Part shown: positions 10,312-19,684 of the stretch, in pieces
How positions within the stretch are numbered: the first letter of the stretch is position 1
Layout of the letters: every line of letters begins with the position of its first letter
NCBI GenBank assembly: GCA_008638225.1
Contig: VTPP01000005.1
Span: 1 to 54,251, forward strand
DNA length: 54,251 nt
Origin: Pelagibacteraceae bacterium
GTDB lineage: Bacteria > Pseudomonadota > Alphaproteobacteria > Pelagibacterales > Pelagibacteraceae
Direction of reading: 5' to 3'
Translations under genes and position numbers: made by a program
The notes under the pieces: model-generated
The model's input: only the letters and a program-made list of their open reading frames with translations
The model's database searches: none
What the model was told of the DNA's origin: nothing

Positions 10312-11124
10312 GCCCTCTTTATAAGTAGGATATTTTAGTTGAAGACCCATTAATTTAGCTTTTTGATTACTTACTTTTTTACTATCAAGATAAAAATTTT
10401 TCATACTTCCTTCAGGGAGATCTTTGAAAGAAACCTCTTTTGGCTTTTCTATCCCTAAAAGTTTTGAAGCATACTCTACTACCTCTTTATATGAGCAAGG
10501 CATATCATCACTAACATTGAATATATCTTTTACTTTTGACTTTTGAAAAGAGTTCCATAAAGTTTGAGCAATATCCTCTACGTGTATTCTTGAAAAAATT
10601 TGATTTTTCATTTGGACAACTCTTATCTCTTGATGTTTTAATCTATTTAGGACATTTCTTTCTTTAGAATAAATTCCAGATAATCTAAAAATTCTAACAG
10701 GTAGATTAGTTTGTAGGAATTTTTTTTCTGCATGCAATCTATTCATTCCAGCATCTGAAGTTGGATTTGTATTAGAGTTTTCTGTAACCCATTCTCCGTC
10801 ATGATTTCCATAAACACTCGTTGAAGATAAGTACCCGAACCATATTAATTTTTTATTAGATGACAAAATGTCATAAAAATTTTTAATAATAACATCTTCT
10901 ATTTTTGGGGGTGTTGATACCAATACATGAGTTACATCTTTTAGGTATTCAATAATTTTTAAGTCGAATTTCTCTTCTTCTAAATAAAAACTTTTCACTT
11001 CTTTTTCTTTAAATTTAATTTTAGATCTAGAGGTGCCTGCAACTGAAAAATTTTCTTTTTTATCTATTAATAGCTTAACTAAATATTGGGCAGATAACCC
11101 AAAACCAAAACAGAATAATTTAAT
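10282..11124 (-). CDS. YeeZ-like NAD(P)-dependent epimerase/dehydratase, apparent ATT start
   Basis: This Rossmann-fold SDR-family protein has a nucleotide-binding motif near KLFCFGFGLSAQYLV at the very N-terminus and the active-site-like segment SSTSVYGNHDGEWV. The first ATG/GTG-class codon is GTG at 10998, which would remove strand beta-1 and the GxGxxS loop. The homologous frame extends upstream to ATT at 11124-11122, exactly where the family's Met is expected (M-KLFCFG). This gives 280 aa. The start falls 4 nt after the gltB stop. There is no good Shine-Dalgarno, so either ATT is used through coupling to gltB or the base is a sequence error for ATG. Substrate unknown. Confidence 0.75.
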   Translation of the reverse strand: MKLFCFGFGLSAQYLVKLLIDKKENFSVAGTSRSKIKFKEKEVKSFYLEEEKFDLKIIEYLKDVTHVLVSTPPKIEDVIIKNFYDILSSNKKLIWFGYLSSTSVYGNHDGEWVTENSNTNPTSDAGMNRLHAEKKFLQTNLPVRIFRLSGIYSKERNVLNRLKHQEIRVVQMKNQIFSRIHVEDIAQTLWNSFQKSKVKDIFNVSDDMPCSYKEVVEYASKLLGIEKPKEVSFKDLPEGSMKNFYLDSKKVSNQKAKLMGLQLKYPTYKEGLDSIFNQFN

Positions 11125-11128
11125 ATTA

Positions 11129-14100
11129 TTAGACAGCTTTTTTTTCAGGTTCCTTTAAAGAAATTGGGTGATCCAATTTTCCTATCATTTCTTTTGGACA
11201 AATTTGATAAAAATCTTTTTTACTTAACTCCCAATCAATTAATATCTTTTTAGCGTATTCTGATGCTGTCTCTTCAATGTGTTTTTCTAAAATTTTATAA
11301 AGGAAATCCAGCCAATATTTAGTTTCTACTTTTTGCCAAATAACAGAGTTTGGATTTATTACGTTTTCTAAATTATCTTTGGGATCGTAAACAAACGCCA
11401 TTCCGCCGGTCATACCTGCTGCAAAGTTATCTCCTACTTCTCCAAGAATTACCGAACATCCACCAGTCATATACTCGCAAGCATTGGTTCCGGCACCCTC
11501 TACCACTGCGGTTGCTCCTGAATTTCGAACTGAAAATCTTTCCCCAGCTTGTCCTGCAGCAAAAAGATATCCTGAAGTTGCTCCATATAAGACCGTATTA
11601 CCAACGATAGTATTCTCATTAGACATTAGATCGCTAGCTACCGGCGGTCGTACACTTATAGTAGCTCCTGAAAGACCCTTTCCTACATAATCATTACAAT
11701 CGCCTATGACTTCAAATTTTAAACCTTTAACACCAAATGCTCCCAGTGATTGTCCTGCAGATCCTCTCAATTTAATTTTAATATGATTTTCTGGAAAACT
11801 TTTATTTTTAAAATTTGTAACAAGACGAGAAGATAGTCTTGAACCGACAGTTCTGTCCGTATTTTTAATTGTATAACTTAATTCTACTTTTTGACCGCTC
11901 TCAATTAAGGGCAATGCATCAATCAGTATTTGCTTATCCAAAGTATCTGGAACTTCATTTCTTATTTTATCTTTACAAAATCTTGGATGATCGCCAGGAT
12001 CTGCCTGAACTAATAATGGATTAAAATCTAAATCATCTAAGTTTGCGGCTCCTCTTGAAACTTGTTTTAACAAATCTGTTCTTCCAATAACTTCGTTTAA
12101 AGTTTTAAATCCGAGCTCTGCTAAAATTTCTCTTACTTCTTCTGCTATAAAGGTAAATAAGTTAACAACTTTTTCTGGTGTTCCTGTAAATTTTTTTCTC
12201 AACTCTTCATTTTGAGTACAAATTCCTACTGGACATGTATCTGAGTGACATTGACGTACCATAATACATCCCATAGCAACTAAACTAGTTGTTGCTATTC
12301 CAAATTCATCCGCTCCCATCATGGCTGCCATTACAACATCTCTTCCTGTTTTGATTCCACCGTCAGTTCTAAGTACAACTTTGTGACGTAGGCTATTTAA
12401 CGTTAGAATTTGATTAGTTTCTGTAAGACCCATTTCCCACGGTAGACCTACATACTTAACACTTGTTTGAGGAGTTGCTCCTGTTCCCCCATTGTGACCT
12501 GAAATTAAAATAATATCAGCTTTTGCTTTTGCAACTCCGGCAGCGATAGTTCCTATTCCACCCGAAGCAACTAACTTTACCCCAACTCTCGCTATCGGAT
12601 TAATTTGTTTCAAATCGTAAATTAATTGAGCCAAATCCTCAATGGAGTAAATATCATGATGAGGCGGTGGAGAAACCAATGTAACTCCTGGTGTTGAATG
12701 TCTTAATCTAGCAATTTCTTTGGTAACTTTAAATCCAGGTAATTGGCCGCCTTCTCCTGGTTTTGCACCTTGGGCCATCTTAATTTCTATTTCATTACAA
12801 TTATTGAGGTAAGTAGCAGTTACTCCAAATCTTGCTGAAGCTATTTGTTTAACCCTAGAGTTGGCATTGTCACCATTTTCTCTAGGTACAGATCTACTTT
12901 CATCTTCTCCACCTTCGCCACTACAAGATGCTCCTCCAATTCTATTCATTGCGATTGCTAAGGTTTCATGAGCTTCTTTTGACAACGCTCCTAAAGACAT
13001 ACTTCCTGATCCAAATCTTTTTCGAATATGAGTAACCGATTCAACTTCATCTAGTGGAATTGGTTTATTTTTAAATCTAAAATCTAATAGATCCCTAAGA
13101 TGAATTGGCGGCATTTCATTCATTAATTTTGAATATTTTTTAAACATGTCATACGAGTCACTTCCAACCGCTGTCTGCAAAAGATGAATTGTTTTTGCTT
13201 GGTACGCGTGTGTTTCCCCGCCATGTCTATATTTATAAATTCCTCCAATGGGCAAGGTAATAATGTTTTCCTCATATGTTGCGGCATGTTGTTTTCTAAT
13301 CATGTCTTCAATTCCAGAAAGTCCTATCCCGGAAATTTTAGATTCTAACCCAGGAAAGTAATCAGCAACTAATCCTCGGCTAAGACCTAGCGATTGAAAA
13401 TTTAAACCCCCTCGATAAGAACTTATGACTGATATTCCCATCTTAGACATAATTTTTAAAAGACCGTCATTAACTGCTTTAATGTAACGGTGCACACACT
13501 CATCAAAGGAAAATTTGTCGAATAATTTTTTTTCAAATCTTTGATAAATTGAATCAATGGCTAAATATGCATTAACTGTAGTAGCGCCCGCTCCTATTAA
13601 AACTGCATAATAATGTGTATCTAAACATTCTGAGGATCTTACATTTAAAGAGGTAAATTTTCTCAAACCTTTTTTGACCAAATGGGATTGAATTGCTCCA
13701 ACTGCAAGAATAATTGGAATACTTATTCTATCTTTAGAAATATTTTCATCAGTTATAATTAGGTGTTTTTTTCCTGATCGAATATAAAACTCAGATTCTT
13801 TTCTAATTCTTTCAATCTCTGATTTAAGATTTAATTCTTTATTATCTTTTTCAAACGTACAGTCTATTTTTTGAACTGATTCATCTCCAAATATTTCAAA
13901 TAACTTTTTGAATTGAGTGTTAGATAAAACTGGGCTATCTAAAACGTAGCTCTTTTGCTCCGTAAGTCTATCATCTAAAATATTCTCTAAATTTCCAAAT
14001 CTTGTATTAAGTGACATTACTCTATTCTCTCTTAAAGAATCGATAGGAGGATTGGTGACTTGACTAAAATTTTGTCTAAAAAAGTTGGAAAGAGGCCTAA

Positions 14101-15640
14101 ATTTACTGGATAAAACGGCGATAGGAGTGTCATCTCCCATAGACCCAACTGCTTCTTTTTGATCTTCAATCATCGGGTGGAGTATGCTTTCCATATCCTC
14201 GATTGTATAACCAGCCATAAACTGTCTTTGTCTAAGCTCCACTCCCTCAAATTTATTTTTTTCTTTAACTGCATTTAAGGTTCGACTTAGTTCAATGTGG
14301 TTCGATGCAAATTTTTTATAGACTAGATTAGATGATAGGTAATCTTTGGTTTTGCTGTCATTATAATATTTTCCTTTATCCAAATCCAAAGAAATCATCT
14401 GTCCGGGTCCTACTCTTCCTTTAAATAAAATATTATCTTCTGAAACTGGGATCATTCCGGTTTCAGATCCTGCAAAAAATAATTTGTCTTTCGTGATAGT
14501 AAATCGCAATGGTCTTAGACCATTTCTGTCGGATGCAGCAATGACCCATTTTCCGTCGCAAGCTGCAATTGCTGCTGGTCCGTCCCACGGTTCTATTAAT
14601 GAATTTAAATAATTATACATTTCTCTGTGAGCTTTTGGGATAATCTTGCTTTTTTTGGACCAAGCTTCAGGTATCAACATCATTTTAGCTACTGGTAACG
14701 ATCTTCCCGTTCTAACTAACAATTCAAATACTGCATCCAGTGAAGCTGTGTCTGAATTTCCTGATTTTATAATAGGTTTTAAATCTTCAATATTTTCTAT
14801 TAGATTACTTTCCATCCCAGCTTCATGTGTTTTCATCCAATTTACATTTCCTTTAAGCGTATTAATCTCTCCGTTGTGAGCTATAATTCTAAAAGGCTGA
14901 GCAAGCTCCCAAGAAGGAAAAGTATTTGTTGAAAATCTTTGATGGAATATTGCAAAACGAGAAATAAATCTTTCGTCAGCAAAATCTGGGTAAAAGTCAC
15001 TTAAGTTCTGTGCTAAAAACATACCTTTGTAAATGATAGTTTTAGAACTTAATGAACAAATATAAAATTCTCTTAATTGTTCTTCGGTAGCTCTCTTTTC
15101 TATTTTTTTTCTTACAGCAAATAATAATCTTTCAAGGTCTTCATCTTCTAAGTTTTTATTTGTTGTAAATAACAATTGCTCAATTTCAGGTCTTGTATCG
15201 TTTGCTTTCTGCCCTAAAACTTTTGGATTTACTGGAACTTGTCTCCATCCAAATATATAAAAATCATTTTTTAAAAGTTCTTGTTCAATAAGAGTTCGAC
15301 AACGCTCTTGTTCGTTAAAATTGTTTCTTGGTAAAAAAATCATACCTACGCAAAGTTTTTGATTTTGTTTTAAAGTATGACCTGTTGAATTAATTACATC
15401 CTCAAAAAAATTTTGGCTGAATTCAAAATGAATTCCTGCACCATCGCCTGTTTTTCCATCAGCATCTACCGCGCCTCTATGCCAAACCGCTTTTAATGCA
15501 TTAATTCCATTAATAACTACCTCTCTTCTGGGTTTTCCATTCATTGAAGCCACGAATCCAACTCCGCAAGCATCATGCTCCTTAGTATTCACATGATTTT
15601 TATTAAGCAGTTTTAAATTTTGTAAGTACAAATCTTTCAT
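11129..15640 (-). CDS. gltB: Glutamate synthase (NADPH) large subunit
   Basis: GOGAT alpha chain, 1503 aa, converts glutamine plus 2-oxoglutarate to two glutamates. A 24-residue propeptide precedes the nucleophile Cys25 in DACGVGFVA (glutaminase class II). Next come the central domain and the FMN-binding TIM barrel (SGGIGTIAAGVAKAKADIIL, GHNGGTGATP). The 3Fe-4S cysteines lie in CHSDTCPVGIC, and a C-terminal GXGXG beta-helix (GGCSVILGEVGDNFAAGMTGG) ends the protein. The start overlaps the gltD stop by 1 nt (TAATG). It is complete and canonical and is the central nitrogen-assimilation enzyme with GltD. Confidence 0.98.
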   Translation of the reverse strand: MKDLYLQNLKLLNKNHVNTKEHDACGVGFVASMNGKPRREVVINGINALKAVWHRGAVDADGKTGDGAGIHFEFSQNFFEDVINSTGHTLKQNQKLCVGMIFLPRNNFNEQERCRTLIEQELLKNDFYIFGWRQVPVNPKVLGQKANDTRPEIEQLLFTTNKNLEDEDLERLLFAVRKKIEKRATEEQLREFYICSLSSKTIIYKGMFLAQNLSDFYPDFADERFISRFAIFHQRFSTNTFPSWELAQPFRIIAHNGEINTLKGNVNWMKTHEAGMESNLIENIEDLKPIIKSGNSDTASLDAVFELLVRTGRSLPVAKMMLIPEAWSKKSKIIPKAHREMYNYLNSLIEPWDGPAAIAACDGKWVIAASDRNGLRPLRFTITKDKLFFAGSETGMIPVSEDNILFKGRVGPGQMISLDLDKGKYYNDSKTKDYLSSNLVYKKFASNHIELSRTLNAVKEKNKFEGVELRQRQFMAGYTIEDMESILHPMIEDQKEAVGSMGDDTPIAVLSSKFRPLSNFFRQNFSQVTNPPIDSLRENRVMSLNTRFGNLENILDDRLTEQKSYVLDSPVLSNTQFKKLFEIFGDESVQKIDCTFEKDNKELNLKSEIERIRKESEFYIRSGKKHLIITDENISKDRISIPIILAVGAIQSHLVKKGLRKFTSLNVRSSECLDTHYYAVLIGAGATTVNAYLAIDSIYQRFEKKLFDKFSFDECVHRYIKAVNDGLLKIMSKMGISVISSYRGGLNFQSLGLSRGLVADYFPGLESKISGIGLSGIEDMIRKQHAATYEENIITLPIGGIYKYRHGGETHAYQAKTIHLLQTAVGSDSYDMFKKYSKLMNEMPPIHLRDLLDFRFKNKPIPLDEVESVTHIRKRFGSGSMSLGALSKEAHETLAIAMNRIGGASCSGEGGEDESRSVPRENGDNANSRVKQIASARFGVTATYLNNCNEIEIKMAQGAKPGEGGQLPGFKVTKEIARLRHSTPGVTLVSPPPHHDIYSIEDLAQLIYDLKQINPIARVGVKLVASGGIGTIAAGVAKAKADIILISGHNGGTGATPQTSVKYVGLPWEMGLTETNQILTLNSLRHKVVLRTDGGIKTGRDVVMAAMMGADEFGIATTSLVAMGCIMVRQCHSDTCPVGICTQNEELRKKFTGTPEKVVNLFTFIAEEVREILAELGFKTLNEVIGRTDLLKQVSRGAANLDDLDFNPLLVQADPGDHPRFCKDKIRNEVPDTLDKQILIDALPLIESGQKVELSYTIKNTDRTVGSRLSSRLVTNFKNKSFPENHIKIKLRGSAGQSLGAFGVKGLKFEVIGDCNDYVGKGLSGATISVRPPVASDLMSNENTIVGNTVLYGATSGYLFAAGQAGERFSVRNSGATAVVEGAGTNACEYMTGGCSVILGEVGDNFAAGMTGGMAFVYDPKDNLENVINPNSVIWQKVETKYWLDFLYKILEKHIEETASEYAKKILIDWELSKKDFYQICPKEMIGKLDHPISLKEPEKKAV

Positions 15641-17082
15641 TATGCAGCTCTTATTACAGATTGCTCTTTTTTAATTTTTAGATATTTGTCAATTTGCTGC
15701 GCAGCATCTCGTCCATCTCGAATCGCCCACACAACAAGGGAAGCTCCGCGAACTATATCTCCAGCTGCAAATACACCCCTAATATTTGTTCTCATAGTTT
15801 TCAAATCTGTTTTAATAGTTCCCCACTTAGAAACTTCCAATTTAGGTTCAGAAAATAAAGTTGGTATTTCTTCTGGATCAAAACCAAGAGCTTTAATTAC
15901 TAGATCCGCATCCAATTCTTCATGGGCTCCCTCAATAATCTTAGGAGATTGACGTCCAGAAGAATCTGGTTCACCTAATCTTATTTTGTCATAAATAACT
16001 TTTTCAACTTTTTGACTTCCTTTAAATTCTTTTGGACTTGATAGCCAAATAAACTTAACTCCTTCTTCCTCTGCATTTTGAACTTCTCTTGCAGAACCTG
16101 GCATATTTTTTTTATCTCTTCTATACAAGCATGATACTGATTTAGCCTTTTGTCTAATTGCAGTCCTTACACAATCCATTGCGGTATCCCCTCCTCCAAT
16201 CACAACAACATTTTTTCCTTCGGCATTTAATGTTCCATTATCAAATTCTGGCACTGCATCTCCAAGACCTTTTTTATTAGATGCTGTTAAAAATTTCATT
16301 GCTGGAAAAATATTCTTTAATTCTTTTCCTGGCACATCTATTTCTCTGGACTTATAAACACCAGTTGCAATCAAAACTGCATCATGCTTTTCTTTTAACT
16401 CTTCTAATGTCGAGTCTTTTCCTACTTCAAAATTTTGAACAAACGTAATTCCGCTATCTTGATAAAGTTTTGTTCTTCTTTGAACTGAAGATTTTTCTAA
16501 TTTAAAATTAGGGATTCCATAAATTAGCAATCCACCTGCTCGATCATAGCGATCATAAATAGTGATTTGATAACCCTTTTGTCTCAATTGTTCAGCAGCA
16601 GCTAAACCTGCAGGTCCAGCTCCTATAATTCCTATGGTCTCCTTTAATTCTTTTGTTGGCTTTATAGTTTCTACCCATCCATTTTCCCAAGCGGTGTTGG
16701 TAATATATTTTTCTATAGCACCAATAGTTACTGTTCCGTGTCCAGATTGTTCAATAACACAATTGCCTTCGCACAAACGATCTTGAGGACAAATAGATCC
16801 GCATACTTCTGGCATGGAATTAGTAGCAGACGATAATTTATATGCTTCTTCCAATCTCCCCTCAGCAGTTAATTTGAGCCAGTCAGGAATATTATTATGC
16901 AGTGGACAATGAACCTGACAAAATGGTGTTCCACATTGTGAACATCTGCTTGCTTGTTCTGCAGCCTTGGTTTCTATAAACTCTTTATAAATTTCATGAA
17001 AATTTGATGTTCTCTCTGTAGATTCTAATTTCGCAGGAGTTTGTTTTTTAATACCTACAAACTTTAGCATTTTCTCTGTCAT
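15640..17082 (-). CDS. gltD: Glutamate synthase small subunit
   Basis: This 480-aa FAD/NADPH oxidoreductase feeds electrons to GltB. The N-terminal Cys clusters CSQCGTPFCQVHCP and CGSICPQDRLCEGNC bind 4Fe-4S centres. GAGPAGLAAAEQL is the FAD dinucleotide fold and GGGDTAMDC the NADPH fold, and the C-terminal AAGDIVRGASLVVWAI is typical. It is the first gene of the gltD-gltB pair. Transcription probably starts in the 205-217 nt gap it shares with uppP. Confidence 0.97.
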   Translation of the reverse strand: MTEKMLKFVGIKKQTPAKLESTERTSNFHEIYKEFIETKAAEQASRCSQCGTPFCQVHCPLHNNIPDWLKLTAEGRLEEAYKLSSATNSMPEVCGSICPQDRLCEGNCVIEQSGHGTVTIGAIEKYITNTAWENGWVETIKPTKELKETIGIIGAGPAGLAAAEQLRQKGYQITIYDRYDRAGGLLIYGIPNFKLEKSSVQRRTKLYQDSGITFVQNFEVGKDSTLEELKEKHDAVLIATGVYKSREIDVPGKELKNIFPAMKFLTASNKKGLGDAVPEFDNGTLNAEGKNVVVIGGGDTAMDCVRTAIRQKAKSVSCLYRRDKKNMPGSAREVQNAEEEGVKFIWLSSPKEFKGSQKVEKVIYDKIRLGEPDSSGRQSPKIIEGAHEELDADLVIKALGFDPEEIPTLFSEPKLEVSKWGTIKTDLKTMRTNIRGVFAAGDIVRGASLVVWAIRDGRDAAQQIDKYLKIKKEQSVIRAA

Positions 17083-17299
17083 ATTTTTAAGCTTTAATTT
17101 TTGCTAATTTTATTTCAACTTTTTAAAAAAAATCAATAATAAAATGATTTTTTAGTTACCATGATCTTACCTATTTTATCTATATTATGTGAATATTTTT
17201 ATATTTTTAAATTTTTATCATTAAATAGTCCCATAAATTTACTAGTTTTAAGTATGTTTAAATAGCCTAGATATCATTGTAAAGAATTTGAATAAATTG
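17083..17299. promoter_or_regulatory. Divergent intergenic region between gltD and uppP
   Basis: About 215 bp of very AT-rich sequence between two divergent genes must contain both promoters. On the minus strand a TTGATT hexamer near 17135 is followed about 18 nt later by TAAAAT, a reasonable sigma70-like pair for gltD. On the plus strand only weak TATATT-like boxes are visible. I see no NtrC site, riboswitch or long inverted repeat. Confidence 0.4.
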
Positions 17300-18079
17300 A
17301 TGAGCGAACTTTATTTTATCAAAATTTTATTATTATCCATTGTCCAAGGAATATCTGAATTTATTCCGGTATCGAGCTCTGGTCTTTTAGTTATATTTGA
17401 AAATATATTTGAAATACAAAATAACAATCTTTTAATTAACGTAACTATGCATGGCGGAAGTTTAGCTGCCGTAGTCTTATTTTTTTATAAAGATTTAATT
17501 AGCCTTTGGAAAAACCCCAAGCTACTTCTTAACTTAATTATTGCAACTATACCTGTGGTAATTGTTGGAGGATTTTTACAATACTATGGAATTATAGATC
17601 AATTAATGAATATAGTCGTCATAGGTTACTCAACTATTTTTTTTGGAATTTTATTGTTTTTTAGCGACAGAAATAATGAAGATAAAAAATTTAATCATTC
17701 CATTTCTAACAAAGATTCTTTTATTATAGGATTGTATCAAGTATTAGCATTGATACCTGGAACTTCTCGAAGTGGGATTACTTTAACTGGGGCAAGATTT
17801 TTAAAATTTAACAGAGTTGATGCTGCAAGATTTTCTTTTTTACTTTCTATACCAACGTTGTCTGCTGCATTTATTTTAAGTGCTTATAAAATATACAAAC
17901 TTGATGAAACCGAATTTAATACTCTTTTGCTTTTAGCATTTATTTTTAGTTTTGTATGTTCTTTGCTGACTATCAAGTATTTTTTAATTTTTCTAAAAAA
18001 CTTTAGTCTTAATGTGTTTGTAGTTTTTAGGATTATTATGGGCTTAGGTTTGCTAACTTTTTATTATACTACTCGCTAA
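17300..18079 (+). CDS. uppP: Undecaprenyl-diphosphate phosphatase (BacA/UppP)
   Basis: This polytopic membrane enzyme recycles C55-PP for peptidoglycan and LPS synthesis. The (E/Q)xxxE motif is QGISEFIPVSSSG (residues 16-28) and the second motif is PGTSRSGIT. Length (259 aa) matches the family. Leu29 occupies the position of E. coli His30 in SS(S/T)GH, which has been implicated in catalysis. This is the odd point of the protein. I prefer ATG at 17300; an in-frame TTG at 17288 would add four residues. The 3' end overlaps the convergent NDUFA9-like gene by 11 nt. Confidence 0.9.
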   Translation: MSELYFIKILLLSIVQGISEFIPVSSSGLLVIFENIFEIQNNNLLINVTMHGGSLAAVVLFFYKDLISLWKNPKLLLNLIIATIPVVIVGGFLQYYGIIDQLMNIVVIGYSTIFFGILLFFSDRNNEDKKFNHSISNKDSFIIGLYQVLALIPGTSRSGITLTGARFLKFNRVDAARFSFLLSIPTLSAAFILSAYKIYKLDETEFNTLLLLAFIFSFVCSLLTIKYFLIFLKNFSLNVFVVFRIIMGLGLLTFYYTTR

Positions 18080-19019
18080 ATTGACCTTTAGGTCTATAAA
18101 TTTTTAGATAGGATGAAATTACACTTTCTATACTTTGCGGAAGTATATTTAAATCTTTCAAAGTTTTAAAATTCCCAGAAACAATATTATTTCCCTCTTC
18201 TAAAATGGTTACTTGATCAACAGTAAGAATAGGTTTTGGCATTAATTGCAATATAAATGCTTGTATTTTCCCGACAGAAAACGGAATGGGAATAATTAGT
18301 CTTTTCTTTCTTATTTCCTTCAGAAGTAATTCTATCAATTCTTTAAATGTAAATATTTTATTTCCTGCGATTTCAAAAGTTTCGTTTTTAATATTATTTT
18401 GAATAATATAATGAACCGCTTCGGCAACATCCCCAACATATACCGGTTGAAATTTTGTTTCAGCGCCAACTAAGGGAATTACCGGAAGTAAATTGATTAA
18501 CTTAGCAAACATATTGAAAAAATTATCTTTAGGCCCAACAATGATGCTTGGCTTCATAATGACACTATTAACAAATTTAGTTTTCACTTCTTGCTCTCCT
18601 AAATATTTGCTCACTATGTATTGGGATTGGGAATCCTCTTTAACTCCAAGAGCTGAAAAATGAATTAACATTCTGTCTTTTGATATTTTAGAAAATGCAG
18701 TTGCTAATTGCTTAGGAAAATCTGTATGCAAAGCTTTAAATTTTTGCGTTCTCTTTTCAAAAAGAATTCCGATTAAATTAATGCAAATGTCACAGTCTTG
18801 TATAAAAGATTCAATAGAAAGAGTTGATGCAATATCAATCTTTACAAGCTCTATCTGTCCAATATCTCCATACACCTTAAGATGCTGTGAGAGATAAGGC
18901 TTTCTAGTTGCAATTTTTAACTTAAGGTTAGTTTTTGCTAATCTTTCAATAATAGCTTCTCCAACAAAACCTGATCCGCCAAATATGCCCACAGTTCTAC
19001 TATAATTTTTTTCATTCAT
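18069..19019 (-). CDS. NAD(P)-binding protein, complex I NDUFA9-like family
   Basis: This 316-aa atypical short-chain dehydrogenase has TVGIFGGSGFVGEAIIERL as its Rossmann motif, IDIASTLSIESF, MLIHFSALGV (no Tyr-xxx-Lys catalytic pair) and the GPKDNFFN / FQPVYVGDVAEAV motifs of the NDUFA9/UDP-sugar epimerase-like group. In alphaproteobacteria such proteins are relatives of a complex I accessory subunit. A role in complex I or quinone metabolism is inference. I chose ATG 19019 over an upstream TTG at 19037. It is divergent from rnd. Confidence 0.8.
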   Translation of the reverse strand: MNEKNYSRTVGIFGGSGFVGEAIIERLAKTNLKLKIATRKPYLSQHLKVYGDIGQIELVKIDIASTLSIESFIQDCDICINLIGILFEKRTQKFKALHTDFPKQLATAFSKISKDRMLIHFSALGVKEDSQSQYIVSKYLGEQEVKTKFVNSVIMKPSIIVGPKDNFFNMFAKLINLLPVIPLVGAETKFQPVYVGDVAEAVHYIIQNNIKNETFEIAGNKIFTFKELIELLLKEIRKKRLIIPIPFSVGKIQAFILQLMPKPILTVDQVTILEEGNNIVSGNFKTLKDLNILPQSIESVISSYLKIYRPKGQFSE

Positions 19020-19064
19020 GCTATATACAATCTGCAATTGAACATTTAAATTTCATAAAAAATA

Positions 19065-19682
19065 ATGAAAATTACACTATATCAAAACGATTTACCTGAA
19101 AATCACAAACTAACCAAAGCACAAAGTGTAGCGATTGACGCTGAGTCATTGGGTTTAAATTACAAAGGTAGAGATAAATTGTGTTTATTACAACTGTGCG
19201 GAGGAGACGATGAGGTGTCGATTATTCAGTTTGATAGAAACAATTACCAAAGCCCCAATCTTTGTAACTTACTTGAAAATAAGAATGTTTTAAAAATTGC
19301 ACACTACGCAAGATTTGAAGTGGGAATTCTTAAACACTATTTAAATCTTGAGTTAAAAAATATTTACTGCACAAAAATAGCATCAAAATTGTGCCGAACC
19401 TACACAGATAAACATGGTCTTTACGATATAACAAAAGAACTTCTAAATATTACTCTTAATAAGGTTCAACAATCATCAGACTGGGGATTAAAAGAATTGA
19501 GTGAAGAACAAAAACAATATGCAGCGATGGATGTTTTTTATCTTCATAAACTTAAGGAAAAATTGGATTTAATGCTAAAAAGAGAAAATAGAACTGAACT
19601 TGCAAAAAAATGTTTTGATTTTCTAAGCACCAGAGTTGACCTTGATCTTAATGGTTGGGAAGAGGATATATTTAGTCATTAA
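19065..19682 (+). CDS. rnd: Ribonuclease D-type 3'-5' exonuclease, HRDC-less
   Basis: This 205-aa DEDDy exonuclease trims RNA 3' ends. Motif I is VAIDAESLGL (D and E retained; the common spelling is DTET), motif II is KIAHYARFEVGIL, and motif III is YAAMDVFYLHKL with the Tyr. The C-terminal HRDC domains of E. coli RNase D are absent, as in other short alphaproteobacterial forms. It starts 45 nt upstream-divergent from the NDUFA9-like gene and is followed 2 nt later by kdsD. Confidence 0.9.
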   Translation: MKITLYQNDLPENHKLTKAQSVAIDAESLGLNYKGRDKLCLLQLCGGDDEVSIIQFDRNNYQSPNLCNLLENKNVLKIAHYARFEVGILKHYLNLELKNIYCTKIASKLCRTYTDKHGLYDITKELLNITLNKVQQSSDWGLKELSEEQKQYAAMDVFYLHKLKEKLDLMLKRENRTELAKKCFDFLSTRVDLDLNGWEEDIFSH

Positions 19683-19684
19683 TT

